The notes below the pieces were generated by a model. It searched no databases and had not been told where the DNA came from. It was given only the letters and a program-made list of their open reading frames with translations. The position numbers and the translations under genes are program-made. From positions 94,949,705-95,013,704 of the forward strand of contig NC_071398.1 of the NCBI RefSeq assembly GCF_022682495.2: a DNA stretch of 64,000 nt, read 5' to 3'. Below are positions 19,401-29,960 of this stretch, piece after piece. Source of the stretch: Desmodus rotundus. Taxonomy: Eukaryota; Chordata; Mammalia; Chiroptera; Phyllostomidae. How positions within the stretch are numbered: position 1 is the stretch's first letter; each line of letters begins with the position of its first letter.

Positions 19401-21139
19401 GGGAGCTGGCGCTTGTTTGAGACCCGGGAGATTGGGTCCTCCTTGGGGTTCCACCTCTGACGAGCTCCGTGTGCTGAGAAGTTCGAGGTTCTTTCTGGCA
19501 TGAGTGGTTCCTGGTTCCATGTGTGCGTGCACGCCTGAGAATGGGAGGTGCCAGGACCAATGCAGGAGCAACGCATCCATACTTGGGGCAGGTGAGTGAA
19601 GGTGGTGGGGGCACTGGCCCTCCTTGGCCTCTTGTCCTTCTCCCAGCTTTGTTTGTTGCTGATGCCTCCTCTGGCCTTTCTAGCTGTGAGTCTCATCCTC
19701 AGTCTCTCTTAAGTCCTATCAGGAGACCTGTCCTGTGTTCAGTCCCACAGAGAGTGGCCCTGGCCACTGTCCCAACCCCTGCATGTGGCCAGGCCTGCGT
19801 GTTCCCCCTGTTTGCCCATTCTGCTCTCACCAGGTTGGTTCTATGCACACCCCCCTACCCCTGATTCTCCCTCAGCGGTCGGTTGGCTACACGAGGCCTC
19901 CTGTGGTAGAGCTGAGCACCCAGTGGGCAGCTGTGTGGCCAGTCAAGGGGCTGGGCCTTCCCTCCCCGAGAAAGAAGGCAGCTCTGTCCTGCCCGCCGCC
20001 TCCCACGTAGCTGACCCCTTGGTGAGATGAGTGCCTCCGATCTGCCAAATCACAGCTTTCTCGCTCCAGTCTCATCACCTGCCACTACAGATTAGGCCAG
20101 GAAAAGCCTCCCACTTGTAAAGCTCAGCACAGTGTGGGGAGAAAGTCAAAATAGCCCTTCCCAGCAGCTACCATGGCACCAGGTCTACCAGGCACTGATG
20201 TTGCCCATGCCTCCCCCCTGGAAGGTATCCCTGACACTGGCCTTCTCATCCACGTCGATGCGTCTAGTGTTTCCAGGGCACCCCTCTGTCCCCAGAGTCT
20301 CCACCATTCACCCAAGAACACCAGTCCAGTGCCCTCCCACAGACCTCTCTCCCCTGCGTGGGGCCACCTGCCGGAATGGAAGTGATGGCTGTCTACGAGC
20401 TACAGGCCCCCAGTCTGGGAAGCAGGGGCCCAGAGCTCAGGAGGACAGTGGGAGGCCCCCGCCCAGAGAGCGAGAGGGCCAAGCCTCTACCACAGACAGG
20501 AGGGGGCGCATGTGCCAGTGACGCCCTGGGTGTTTGCACATCGGCACCGGGATTTCACTGTGTGTCCTCTGTGCACATGAATGCACTTCTGCTGTGGAGA
20601 CCCGTGGTGATGCCTGCCTGCTCGTGCGCACACCTGCGCACGCGCTGCCCACCACCTGATGGCCGTCCATGAGGGCACCTGTGTGGCAGGGGCAGTTTGA
20701 ATGCCATGTTTGTGCTCACCCTTCTCTCTGCGTGACACAGGGCTACCAGTGCGGGCGTGACAGTGCCAAGCCGTGCCACCCGCTGTGAGGCAGGCTCAGG
20801 AAGGAGCCTGGTAACACTCAGCAGTTATCTATACAGCTCGAGATGAGCCACGCAGCCCTGTCTGCTCAGGCATCGCTCACAAGCCCGCGGCAGCGCCGTG
20901 CTGCTGTGCACAGTGGGACAGCGCAGGAGGCTGAGGACAGAGGGCCTGTCCGCCCAGCTGCTCTGGACTTGCCAGCACGCTGCTGCCCGCCCCGTGCACA
21001 CTCAGTGCGAGCTCCCTGCGTTCCCCGTCTGGAATCCCCTCGCCTTGAAGGAGTAACAAGCTCAATAGTCATTTTCCAAACGGCAGCCACCCCCACCTCC
21101 CCAATGCTGCCCCCCCCCTTCTGGCTTTCCCTTCTTTCT
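19401..21139. other. Unassigned GC-rich sequence
   Basis: No confident repeat or exon. It contains a CTCF-like motif (listed separately) and a GTGCGCACACCTGCGCACGCG alternating purine-pyrimidine patch near 20,624-20,645. All open frames are short and overlap on both strands. Confidence 0.4.
20494..20510 (+). promoter_or_regulatory. CTCF-like motif
   Basis: AGACAGGAGGGGGCGCA contains the AGGGGGCGC core of the CTCF consensus. Binding is not established. Confidence 0.35.
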
Positions 21140-21250
21140 CTTTTTCTGAGCTCCCCTGAATTAGATTAGTCACATTCTTAATTAACTGTGCTGGTAAGAG
21201 CTCTATTAGGTATTAAATGTTTGTCACAATCCAATTAAAAAATCCATCAC
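21140..21250. promoter_or_regulatory. Candidate conserved non-coding element
   Basis: This short AT-rich block follows GC-rich DNA. It has 'gaattagattagtcaca', 'cttaattaactgtg' (21,177-21,190) and 'cacaatccaattaaaaaatc', that is, several TAATT or ATTAA homeodomain-type cores in 100 bp. I recognise no repeat consensus. Composition and motif density are the only evidence. Confidence 0.35.
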
Positions 21251-22764
21251 AGCAGGACAGGTTCTCCGAGGCCCAGCGGATTGATGCCCAGGGTCCCGGC
21301 ACTCTCCTCCCTGCTAGGGGACTGGGAAGAGGAGTAGGGCCCCAGGGGTGGAGAGGCAGGCAGCCCACCCGGCAGAGCGTGGGGGAGGGCTCACAGGAGG
21401 CCACACCATTGCTTTCCCAGCATCCCTCACACAGGAAGCACTCAGGCCACCGCAGGGCAGCCAGCCTTCCCGATTGCCCAGGACTGTGTCCGAGAGGGCA
21501 TTTGGTCACCTGGCCTACAGTGTCACTGCTTCCCCTAACCTCACAGGGCAAGGGGTAAGGCCCAAGAGCTGTGTGAGTGTGCGTGTGTGCAGGCACGCAT
21601 GTGGGCTGGGTGTGCAGGGATGGGGAAGGGCAAGATTGATGGCTTAAGCCTGGTGGGGAGTGTGTCGGCTCAAGTATAAAGGATGAAATTTGATGGAGTT
21701 GAGCTGGTGTCTCCAGGGGTCCGGCTCTAGGCCAGGACTGCCATTCAGAACTGTTTCCTTGTATTTCATTTTAAAGAGACTTGCTCAGGAGGGGAGCTAT
21801 CTCCTGTGAAAAGAAAAGAAAATGAGCATTTATCTTGCATCACCAGCTTTTCTTCCTGTGCTTCCCTAGAAAGCAAGGATGCTTCTCTTTTTCCTGTAAC
21901 TTTGGCCAGGCCTCCTTGCTCGCTGACCGTCGAAGGGACAGCCAGTTTTAGTGGCCCCAGTTCGCTGCACACCACTCCCTCTCTCCCCCTTCGTCTTGGC
22001 CACCAGGGCAGAGAGGGAAGGAGGGGCACAGCCTCATGGTTCCAGGGCGCTGGGCCCCACGTGTGATGTGAGGGGCGTTTGGGCCTTGGTGCCAGGCCAG
22101 AGTGTGGCCACAGTTAATGCAGCTTGTGCCCCCGGCACCTCCCGGGCCTGATCGTACTGTGCGTGCTTTGCCACTTCCAATCTCCCGATGGGGTTTCTGA
22201 GCTTCTTGCTCTTTGGGCACATCTTTTATAGCTTTGTGAACTGGTAATAACTATACGATCATTGTTTCTTACTATGATTGGCATGCCAAAAATGTCTTTT
22301 CACTCTTAATTCTTTCTAATTCTGCCTTCCATACCAGCAGATCTTGAAATCCGATCTTCTAAGAAGACCGTCTGGATTTATGTGGCTGAGGGAGGGTGTC
22401 GGCCCTCTTGGGGATGCTGTCCTGGGGGCAGGGAGCGTGGCTCCTCGGTCTGTACACTCAGCACTGGCCAGGGTGCTGAGGTTCGGAGGAGGCCCTCCCA
22501 GCACCACTGACTGACTGCATGGAGGAGCTCACATTCCAGGCTCCCTTTTTTCTTCTTCCAGGCCCCAGATATGCTTGCCCCCGGCCTCCACATAAAGCAA
22601 GCGTTAACTACCCATCCAGTACCTACTCATTCTTCTGAGTGCTTGTACCTTCTCTAACAGAATCACCTGGTCTGTCTCAGCTTTAAACCCCTGTCTGTTT
22701 ACTTCTCTCCCCCCAGGACCTGGAGCCATATTAATTCTTCGGCGCCTCTGTCCTTCCATGTGTC
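21251..22764. other. Unassigned non-coding sequence
   Basis: GC-rich with an AT-rich patch at 22,215-22,330 ('ctggtaataactatacgatc') that could be a conserved element. A TG-rich patch occurs at 21,570-21,615. No repeat family or gene is recognised. Confidence 0.4.
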
Positions 22765-23170
22765 CTCGAGTCACCATCCATGGAGTGCGTACTCTGGGGC
22801 CAGGGCAGGTACAGGCTTGAGGAGGACAGGGAGAAAATGTCACTGTCCGCCTTTCCCTCCAAGAGCTTGCGATCTGGCTGAGGAGACAACAAGACAGTAG
22901 GGGGAAGGGTGGAGCAGGAGGTCAAGGCTGGCTTTAACGGAGGGCCCCAGTGGATGTGCAGACTCGCATGCATCAGGAACTCAGAGACGGTCCAGGGCCC
23001 TGCGCCTGCAGCCAGCGGTCAGAGGACATTTCCCTGGGGCAGTGCCATGGAGGCCACATTCCCAGATGGAGGGAGGAGCGTGAGGTTTGCAGACTGCTGA
23101 TCGGAAGTCGGCATGGTAATCATGGGAGAGTGCAGCTGAGCCTGGCAGGAAGCGCGTTCCCAAGGCACCT
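22765..23170 (-). mobile_element. Probable LINE-2 fragment, antisense
   Basis: 'ccatggagtgcgtactctgg', 'agggagaaaatgtcactgtc', 'ccaagagcttgcgatctggc' and 'tgaggagacaacaagacagt' follow the order of antisense L2 3' sequence (GAGCACCTACT ... GGAGCTTACAATCTAG ... GGAGACA). The right part is weaker. Confidence 0.55.
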
Positions 23171-23834
23171 CAGAGCTGAAAGGGGACTATGGACGGAGCT
23201 ATGACAGTGATCAGTCAGATCCAGGCCCTGACGGAGGCACCTGCTTTCTCCTCCTTGGAAAACCTGGAGCCAGCTGGGAGACCAGGTCATGGGCGCAGCG
23301 AGTGCTTTGGGAGAGTCTCAGGTGCTGCCAGCCAAAGGACTAGGGTGTCTTCTGACCTGGTTAGGCTTTGCTTCTCTGAATTCGCAGGGTCTTGGCCCAG
23401 ACACAGCCTGGCTTCAGCAGGGAGGCCTGTAGAAACCACTTTTGCAGGGTGGGGGTATGGGGCAGTCTGTCCATGGATGTGAAAGGACAGTTTATCCTCA
23501 CTCAGGGAGAGGGGCAGCACTGGGGACTGTCCCACCCTCTGCTCACCACACTAAAAAATAAAGTCAAGGGGTGGAAGTCAGCTCGCCAGTCTTCCTGCTG
23601 CAGCGCCCGTCCCTGGGTTGTCCCAGCTCATGGGCCGGAGTCAGGGCGGCTGCCGAGTGAGGGTGCTGCGCTGCTGAGAGTCCCCCTCCCGTTCACACTG
23701 GCTGCGGGTGGGTCGGCCGGGAATGGGAACTAGCAGACCAGGCGGGCAGGGTGGGCAAAGAGTATTGGCATGGCTGTGCTGGACACTTCATCTGTGATGC
23801 GTCATGGGGGCTTTGTCAGAGGTCTGCAAGAGAT
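23171..23834. other. Unassigned non-coding sequence
   Basis: No repeat family, exon or RNA gene is recognised. Confidence 0.4.
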
Positions 23835-23945
23835 TTTTTTTATCTCCATTTTATAGTGAGGACATGGGCACTGTGAGTAACTTGCCCGAGGTCCCTCCAT
23901 TCGTGGAGTAGGCGTCTGAAGCGTCCCATCCATCTCTTCACTCAG
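23835..23945 (-). mobile_element. MIR SINE fragment, antisense
   Basis: 'atctccattttatagtgagg', 'gtgagtaacttgcccgaggt' and 'gtggagtaggcgtctgaagc' match antisense MIR. Confidence 0.75.
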
Positions 23946-24170
23946 ATAGTCAGGAGCCAGCGCTATGCTGGGCCACAGTGCCAGTGTGCGCCAGTGGGCG
24001 GTCTCTGTCCCGTCACACACACAAAGGTACACAGCTCTCAGGCTCCTTTGGAGAGGACGTGCCAGGCCCATAGGTCCGCCCGGGGCCACCCCGAGCACCC
24101 ATTTTGCTACTAGCCCAAGTGCATATTTCTGGGTGGGTTAGGATCGGGACTTGGAGGTGGTCCTCGTGGG

Positions 24171-24342
24171 GTTGCCAGGTTTAGCAAATAAAAATACGAA
24201 TTCAAAGTTCATACAAACAGTGAATTTACATCTACATACATATATTAGTATAAGTCTATCTCATGCAGTATTGGGGACATACTTATACTAGAAAGCTGCT
24301 GTTTGAGATTGGAATCTAACTGGCTGTCCTTTAATCTGGCAA
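24171..24342. mobile_element. Palindromic non-autonomous hAT element (MER53-like)
   Basis: The left end GTTGCCAGGTTTAGC and the right end TTAATCTGGCAAC are inverted repeats. Internally 'tagtataagtctatc' and 'gacatacttatacta' mirror each other around about 24,267, so the whole 172 bp is one imperfect palindrome. The sequence resembles a well-known mammalian element with 'gttgccagatttagcaaata'. I believe this is MER53, but the name is from memory. Confidence 0.8.
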
Positions 24343-24649
24343 CCTTATCACTGGTCACTGACACAGTGCCGAGTCAAGGACATCTCCACATCCATCCAGG
24401 AGTCCTGGCAAGGCGGCAGAAGTGCCAGGGGTACCAAACAGCCTCTGCCAGCTCAGAGGGAGTCGGTGTGTTCCCACTGCCTCCCCCTCAGAGGATCAGA
24501 GCCTCTCAGCGTGGCCAGCTTTTCCACCAGACAGCAAATCTGCCTGGCTTTTCCTCGAGCTGTGTTTCTTAGGCTAGAGAATGGGGAGCCCAGGCTAGAA
24601 ACGTTGGCATTCTCTCTTTCTAGATATGCGCCCCCCCCAGTTCAGTAAC
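24343..24649. other. Unassigned non-coding sequence
   Basis: No repeat or exon is recognised. It includes a C9-rich patch near 24,630. Confidence 0.4.
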
Positions 24650-25215
24650 CAGCAAGCACTATGTTCTTCCCTCTTCACATCTCTCCATCCTGCCCTCTCC
24701 TCATGTTCAAGTTGCAGCCCAAATCCAGCCATCACCGTTCCTTGCCCAAATTATTTAAATAGCTTTCGACTCATTCTCCTTCTAATCCAGCCCCCGTGGA
24801 GAGCTCTCAGCGGTTTTTCCAAGACATAAGCTGGTTCCACACTTGCCTGTTTCAGACTGTGCCTGGCTCCCCATTGAAATGGTGTTGAGATCTTAGCGTG
24901 GCGTACGAGCCTTTGATGATTGGTGCTGCCTCCACTACCTGCTAGACCCATCCCCCCTCGCCCATCCCGTCCTCCGCCCTCTCTCTCCCCCTCCGAAACC
25001 ATCTCAGTTCCCAACTTGGCTCTTCAAATTTCAGGTCCACTGTCTTCTCTTGCAGGAGACCTGCCCTGGCTCAGAGGCCATGCACATGGTCCTCTGGGCC
25101 CGCCCAGCCCCCGGGGCACGCTCAGTCATCACTCACCACTCTGTGGTATTTGGCTTGTTATTCCTGTGGGGAGCATGGTGTCTGCCCATGGTAGGTGGTC
25201 CTGAAAGATAGCTGA
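24650..25215 (+). mobile_element. LINE-2, about 0.57 kb, sense
   Basis: Typical L2 order: 'tgttcaagttgcagcccaaa', 'cctggctccccattgaaatg', 'ttagcgtggcgtacgagcct', 'ttgatgattggtgctgcctc', 'caggagacctgccctggctc', 'atttggcttgttattcctgt' and a degraded end 'catggtaggtggtcctgaaa'. The L2 reverse transcriptase end and 3' UTR are represented, with the frame broken. Confidence 0.85.
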
Positions 25216-26367
25216 ATACGTGAAGCGATGAGTAATTACAAGATGGAAATCTTATTTTCTTATCAACTCTCTGAGTTCACAGAATGCCAGCTTAAGCTAA
25301 AACCGCTTCCTTTTCTCTCTGTTTGCTCAGATGCAGCCCCGTCCCCTCTTTTTTTAATTCCCTTCTGCCTGAAGCCGCAGTCCCAGCAGTTCCTCAGATT
25401 TCCCACGCCAGGCTTCCTGTCCTGGATTTCAGACTCTCAGATGCTGAGAGGCTGGATGCTAGTGTTATTGAAATCCCCAAATGGGCTTCCACAGCTCTCA
25501 GGGGTTAATGAAGTAGCCAGCCTCGTGCCCCTGGAGACAGAAAATATTGCTGGGACACAGGTCACAGTGTAAGTGAAATGAATTTCCTGACCTCCATTTG
25601 GTGCTGTGCAGACGTTTCCCACACTGCAAAGCCTCTGAGTGGCCGTCACTGGTCGCTGACTCTGTCCAGGAGCCAGGAGAGGGTGGAGGAGGGGGTGGGG
25701 CTGTGGGTCCGGCTGGAAGGGTCAGGAGGCTTGGTGCCGTGGGAGCCACATGATGATGCTCACTGCAGGGGGACCGAGGGCCCCACCCTCCCAACCTGAG
25801 GGTCTCCCTCCACCAAGCGCAGGAGCTGGAAGCCAGACGGTCCCTGGCCCTGAGTTGGAGATGCTCGGATGAGAGGAAGGCAGGAGATGAAAGGGCCGTT
25901 CTTTCCGAGAGCATGGCGCTGGTGACCAAGATCGCTGTTTTCCAAGGGCACCAGCCCTTCCTCCTTGCTTCTTGCCCATCACTCAAAGTGCCCTCCCCAC
26001 AGCCAAGTCTAACACTCCACATCCAGGATCTGAGAGGTTCCTCCCCTTCCCCCCCAGGCTGCCCCTCTGGGAACCCCAGCTTGGTGGGTGGTGAGCACTC
26101 TGGGAGAGACTTTTTTCGAAACTTAACTCAGTTCCTACTGGAAAAATATCCAGCCAGGTAATTACATGCCCAATGCCTGGAACACCTACAGTTTTACTAA
26201 AAAATGATTAATGGTTTGTCCCTGAACTGGAGTGCAGTGTGCTCTGAAAGGATGGGAAGGGGGTGCAAAGTGACCCCACAGAGTTGACCACGGCATGGCT
26301 GGGCTGTTTTATGCGGGTGGTGGGGTCTGGATTTGGAGGGCAACCAGGACCGTGGGATTAGACCGGG
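25216..26367. other. Unassigned non-coding sequence
   Basis: A 174-codon antisense open frame (25,498-26,022) is proline-rich and overlaps other frames. It has no recognisable domain. No repeat family is seen. Confidence 0.4.
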
Positions 26368-26450
26368 GTTTTCATTCATTTGTTCATTCAGCAACGACCA
26401 CGCCGGGTGCCAGGCGGGGGACCTTCCCGGAGGACAGCAGTTATCCTGAC
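26368..26450 (-). mobile_element. Possible LINE-2/MIR terminal fragment, antisense
   Basis: 'ttcattcatttgttcattca' followed by 'gggtgccaggcgggggac' recalls the antisense L2 tail (TCATTCATTCAACAAATATTT ... TGTGCCAGGC). Short and weak. Confidence 0.4.
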
Positions 26451-26737
26451 GGTTACTGCACCTCATCTCTGGGGGCTTTGATGTCTTCGTTTCTTTGGTG
26501 AGATAATGAATTACTACTTCCTGCCGCCTGCTGGGAGAATGTGGGGAAAGTGAGGTAGAAGCAGATGCTGTGGTGTCTGACTAAGGAGGACCTTGGAGGC
26601 TACTGGGCAGGCTGCTGGGAGGGCCTGGCTCCCGGCACCGGTCTCACCTGCGGGGTTGAATCCCCGCACTTGGCTGGAGCCAGCCGAGCCCTACACGGGG
26701 CCCAGGCGCAGGGTGGTGGGAACACGGCAGGCTTTGC

Positions 26738-26965
26738 AGGAGACAGATCTGAGTTCCACTCCCCCCGCCCCCCCCCCCCCCCCCCCCGTCTCTTTCCAGC
26801 TCTGTATGCTTGTGTTAAGTCACCTGCTTCTTTCAGCCTCAGGTGCACCCTTTCAAAAGGGAGGAAGTCATACTTCCTTTGAAGCACTGTCACGCTCATT
26901 GGAGGGAATTGGTGTCATAGTAGCCCGGTGCGGTCGCAGTCAGTGTTCGGTAAAAGCAATTATTA
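26738..26965 (+). mobile_element. MIR SINE, sense, expanded by a poly-C run
   Basis: The MIR head 'cagatctgagttccact' is followed by C6-G-C20 (26,761-26,787). After that comes the MIR core 'tgttaagtcacctgcttctt', 'tcagcctcaggtgcaccctt' and the tail 'tcggtaaaagcaattattat'. The poly-C run replaces the part where MIR normally reads 'cccggctctgcca'. Confidence 0.7.
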
Positions 26966-27473
26966 TGCTTCGCACAGCTTTGTCTAGTGTTGGGGCCTGA
27001 CCCTTTCTGAGATGCCAGGTGGCAGTGACTGCCAGCGAGATTCGCTCGTCCCCTTTACCCAGTGCCAGGGCCACCTAGTCACTCTACCCAGATGGATTGC
27101 ATCCCAGAACCCAGGGGTGAGTCCCAGGATGGCTGAGGTCGGGTGAAAGCCGCCTCTGCTGTGCAGAGCTCGCTGCATGCACGGGGGCGGAACGTGGACA
27201 CAGCGGCGAGCAGGAAGCAGACTCTGTGGCTGACCGTGACACGAGATGTCTCTCCTCAAACAACTGACCTGAAAGTCACCTTGTTGCTCCAATTGAAATC
27301 CAGTAATGAGGGACGCTCCGCCTTCTTTCTGTGTGCCTCTCACTCTCCCTTGTCTCTGGGGAGACGCTTTATGTGCTAATTTCACTTGTACAGACTTCTT
27401 GCTTGCCTCGTTCCTGTGAAGGAGGACCCCGAGCCTGCTCCCAGTGCAGCTGGTTGAAAGGTGTGGATTAGCC
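26966..27473. other. Unassigned non-coding sequence
   Basis: No repeat family or exon is recognised. Confidence 0.4.
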
Positions 27474-27630
27474 CAGTGTGTTTCAAGTGTGAATAAGAAG
27501 CATCTGAATCACCTTGGGATCTTTTTTAAAATGCGGCTTCTGGATTCAGCAGGTGAAAAGCAGGGCCTGAGAATATACGTGGCTAGCAAGCTCCCTGGCG
27601 ATGCTGATGGCCACACTTTGAGTAGCCAGC
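27474..27630 (+). mobile_element. MER5A (hAT-Charlie), sense, near complete
   Basis: Starts CAGTGTGTTTCAAG and continues 'aagcatctgaatcaccttgg', 'ttaaaatgcggcttctggat', 'tcagcaggtgaaaagcaggg', 'cctgagaatatacgtggcta', 'gcaagctccctggcgatgct', ending 'ccacactttgagtagcca'. This is the full MER5A order. It is a dead, non-autonomous DNA transposon. Confidence 0.9.
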
Positions 27631-27879
27631 GCAGGTGGGTTGGGTCTGCATGGCTGACTTTCCACTGACTTGCACTCTCCATGGTTCCTCCAGTTTGTCC
27701 TTCCATTCCCATCAGCTAGCAGGGCCAACTGCCTTTGCGACTGATAAGAAAGGTCTGATCAAGGGTGTGCACGTGAGCGAGGTGTGCCTCCTCGGCGCTG
27801 TTCTTGTCTTCAGTTACCTGTTGACTTGTACGTCTTACCGACTAGACGTTATTTGTCAGTGACTAGACTAAACCCCCCT
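27631..27879. other. Unassigned non-coding sequence
   Basis: Nothing recognisable. Confidence 0.4.
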
Positions 27880-27970
27880 CAAAGAGGAGCCTGGTTCACC
27901 TTTGTGTCCCAGCACACACACAATGCCGAGCACATAGTAGGTGCTTGAGAAATGTTCGTGAATGAGTAAT
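27880..27970 (+). mobile_element. LINE-2 3' end fragment, sense
   Basis: 'ttcacctttgtgtcccagca' and 'aatgccgagcacatagtagg' with 'tgcttgagaaatgttcgtga' and ATGAGTAATG are the L2 3' terminus. Confidence 0.85.
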
Positions 27971-28159
27971 GGGTGGCTCATCCACATACAAACAGATGGG
28001 TTTCACTGCCCAAGTCTTCCTTCACTTATAGTCTATGAATGCTTATAAACCATTAGGTGTGGGCTGGGGTCTCAACGGAAGGCTAAAGCGTGGTCATTGC
28101 TGTCACTGGGTTTCCAGGCTCACAGGGGCACTCACTGTCCTTAATGACTTGCTACCGGA

Positions 28160-28370
28160 ATGTGCTGAGGGTAGTTTCATAGGGGTCCTGGCTTAGGAGA
28201 GAAGTCCCAGAGAAGGTGGCGCATGGCCTAGGCTTTGAAGGATGGGCAGGTGTTCGACCGGAGGAGAAGGCTGGGGAGGGCCTTTCGGAAAGAAGGACCA
28301 GTTTGGTGAAAGTGTGGAGCTGGGGAAGTTTGGGTTCAAAAGCCCACTTGGAAGCATCCAGTGTGGGCTT
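28160..28370 (-). mobile_element. LINE-2 fragment, antisense
   Basis: 'ggctttgaaggatgggcagg', 'cggaggagaaggctggggag' and 'ggtgaaagtgtggagctggg' match antisense L2 (GAAGGATGAGTAGGAG ... GGGAAGAGC). Confidence 0.55.
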
Positions 28371-28469
28371 CCCGATGTGCACAAACTGCACCGGTTGCTT
28401 TGTTTGGTCCTACATTTGTAAGCAGTAGAAGCATGCAAAGCAGGCCCTCGAGGCCAGAGGGCTGTGGGG

Positions 28470-28720
28470 GAGAAAGCAGGTCCTGCTGTAGGCGGCTTGT
28501 GGCTGGGGGTGGGGGGAGGTGGGGGTGGGGCAGAGAGAGGGCAAGAGCAAGAGAGGGGTGGGCTCAGCAGCCCTGAGGAGGCACAGGAGCCTGAGGGAAG
28601 AGGGGAGGGATGAAAGGAGGTGGAAGGAGGGAGAAGGAATACCATAGACATAGATGGGGAGGGGACAGAGGGAGAAACACAAAGGTAAGGAGAGGAAGCC
28701 CCCCGCAAGGGGAGGGGAGG
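28470..28720. repeat. G-rich polypurine tract
   Basis: About 250 bp is dominated by A and G on the + strand, with many runs of three to six G. At 28,506-28,532 there is a dense G-run cluster (GGGGGTGGGGGGAGGTGGGGG) that satisfies the usual four-run G-quadruplex pattern. The block is not derived from a repeat I recognise. Confidence 0.8.
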
Positions 28721-29449
28721 GAAGATGTGTGCAGCCAGCAGCTACCATAATCTCTTCAAATTTTTCCTCATTGATTAGGGATTTGCAACAAAATCCCTCC
28801 CTACAGGAAGCCATTTGCTTTACTCTCATCTGTCAAGCAGGGAGGCCTCCCCGCGGGTGGGGCTGGCTGTGCTAGGAGAAGCGGGATGAAGAGGGTCTGG
28901 CACCGTTCTCCAGTCTCAAATCCTTCTGTCAGTGAAGCCTTTCTGGAGGTCCCTGCAATCAAGTGCTCCAGTGCCACCGCCCCCTGCTCTGAGCTTGGGG
29001 TTCTCCCAGCCTGCCTCTAACTAGCAGGAAGAGAAACAGCTTTGTGTCTTCTGTTAAGCTATGGATTGAGCGACATCATTGTCATGCTTGGGAGCAAGCC
29101 CCTCCCACCCTGGGCCCTGCACCATCTGGAGTCTCCTCCCCTATTTCTGAGGCCCTATCTTTGTTTCTACACCTTCTAGAAGCTTCCACTGAGACAATGG
29201 AAATAGGACTGAACTTCCCTCCATTTCTGGGCTCTCATTGTTGGCTTAACACTCTACTGTTCATCCATTTATCGACACTTTCTCACTGAGACCCTCTGTC
29301 CTGTACTCTAACAGGGGCCCCCGTGAGCCCCTGGCACCATGGTCTCCGGGCCCCTTCTCACCCACTGTGCCTCCCTCCCCGCTGTCTGTGATGACAGCCA
29401 GGCCCTCTGTGAGGGTCCCACGAATACCAAATGGACAGAGAACTTGTGG
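28721..29449. other. Unassigned non-coding sequence
   Basis: Contains an AT-richer patch at 28,745-28,830 and L2-like hints near 28,950-29,300 that are too weak to call. Confidence 0.4.
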
Positions 29450-29620
29450 AAAGCCTGCTTGGTAAAGGGCCTTCATAACCATCCTCACGTGATCCTCCTG
29501 GACCCGAGTTGGGGGGATACACAGGCATTTTGCTGATAGAGAGACTGAGGCACACGTAAAGGGGACGGATTTGCCCAAGACAACTGGGCCAGTCAGTGAC
29601 ATTAAGGACATCCCTGGTAA
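29450..29620 (-). mobile_element. MIR SINE, antisense
   Basis: 'ataaccatcctcacgtgatc', 'gcattttgctgatagagaga' with CTGAGGCACACG, and 'gatttgcccaagacaactgg' give the antisense MIR order. Confidence 0.7.
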
Positions 29621-29887
29621 AATGCTCTTTAGACTGGCTGGGTAGCTGACCTTCCCGCAGGGCCCAGGGTGGTCGAAGTCTCCAGGGACTGCCCCTGGCG
29701 CTGTCCCCGGTCTCAGTGCTGGCCGGGGCATGGCAGGACTGACTAAATAGCTCGTGACCTCGTGGTGGGGTTATTTTTTTATTTCTGTGTCTCTGTCCCC
29801 TATTCCTGCCTCACCCCCAGTCAGTCAGGAGGTCTGATTCACATCCCATGTGGTCCTTCATTGGAGCCTCCTGCTAGTTCAGCTGCC

Positions 29888-29960
29888 TTGTTTTAAAGTT
29901 GGAAACTGAGTCCAGCGAGGGGACAAGACTGGTTCAGAGTCTCAGGTTGTTATGGTGGGC
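29888..29960 (-). mobile_element. MIR SINE core fragment, antisense
   Basis: 'ttgttttaaagttggaaact' then 'gagtccagcgaggggacaag' resembles antisense MIR (ATTTTACAGATGAGGAAACTGAGGC). Short. Confidence 0.55.
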
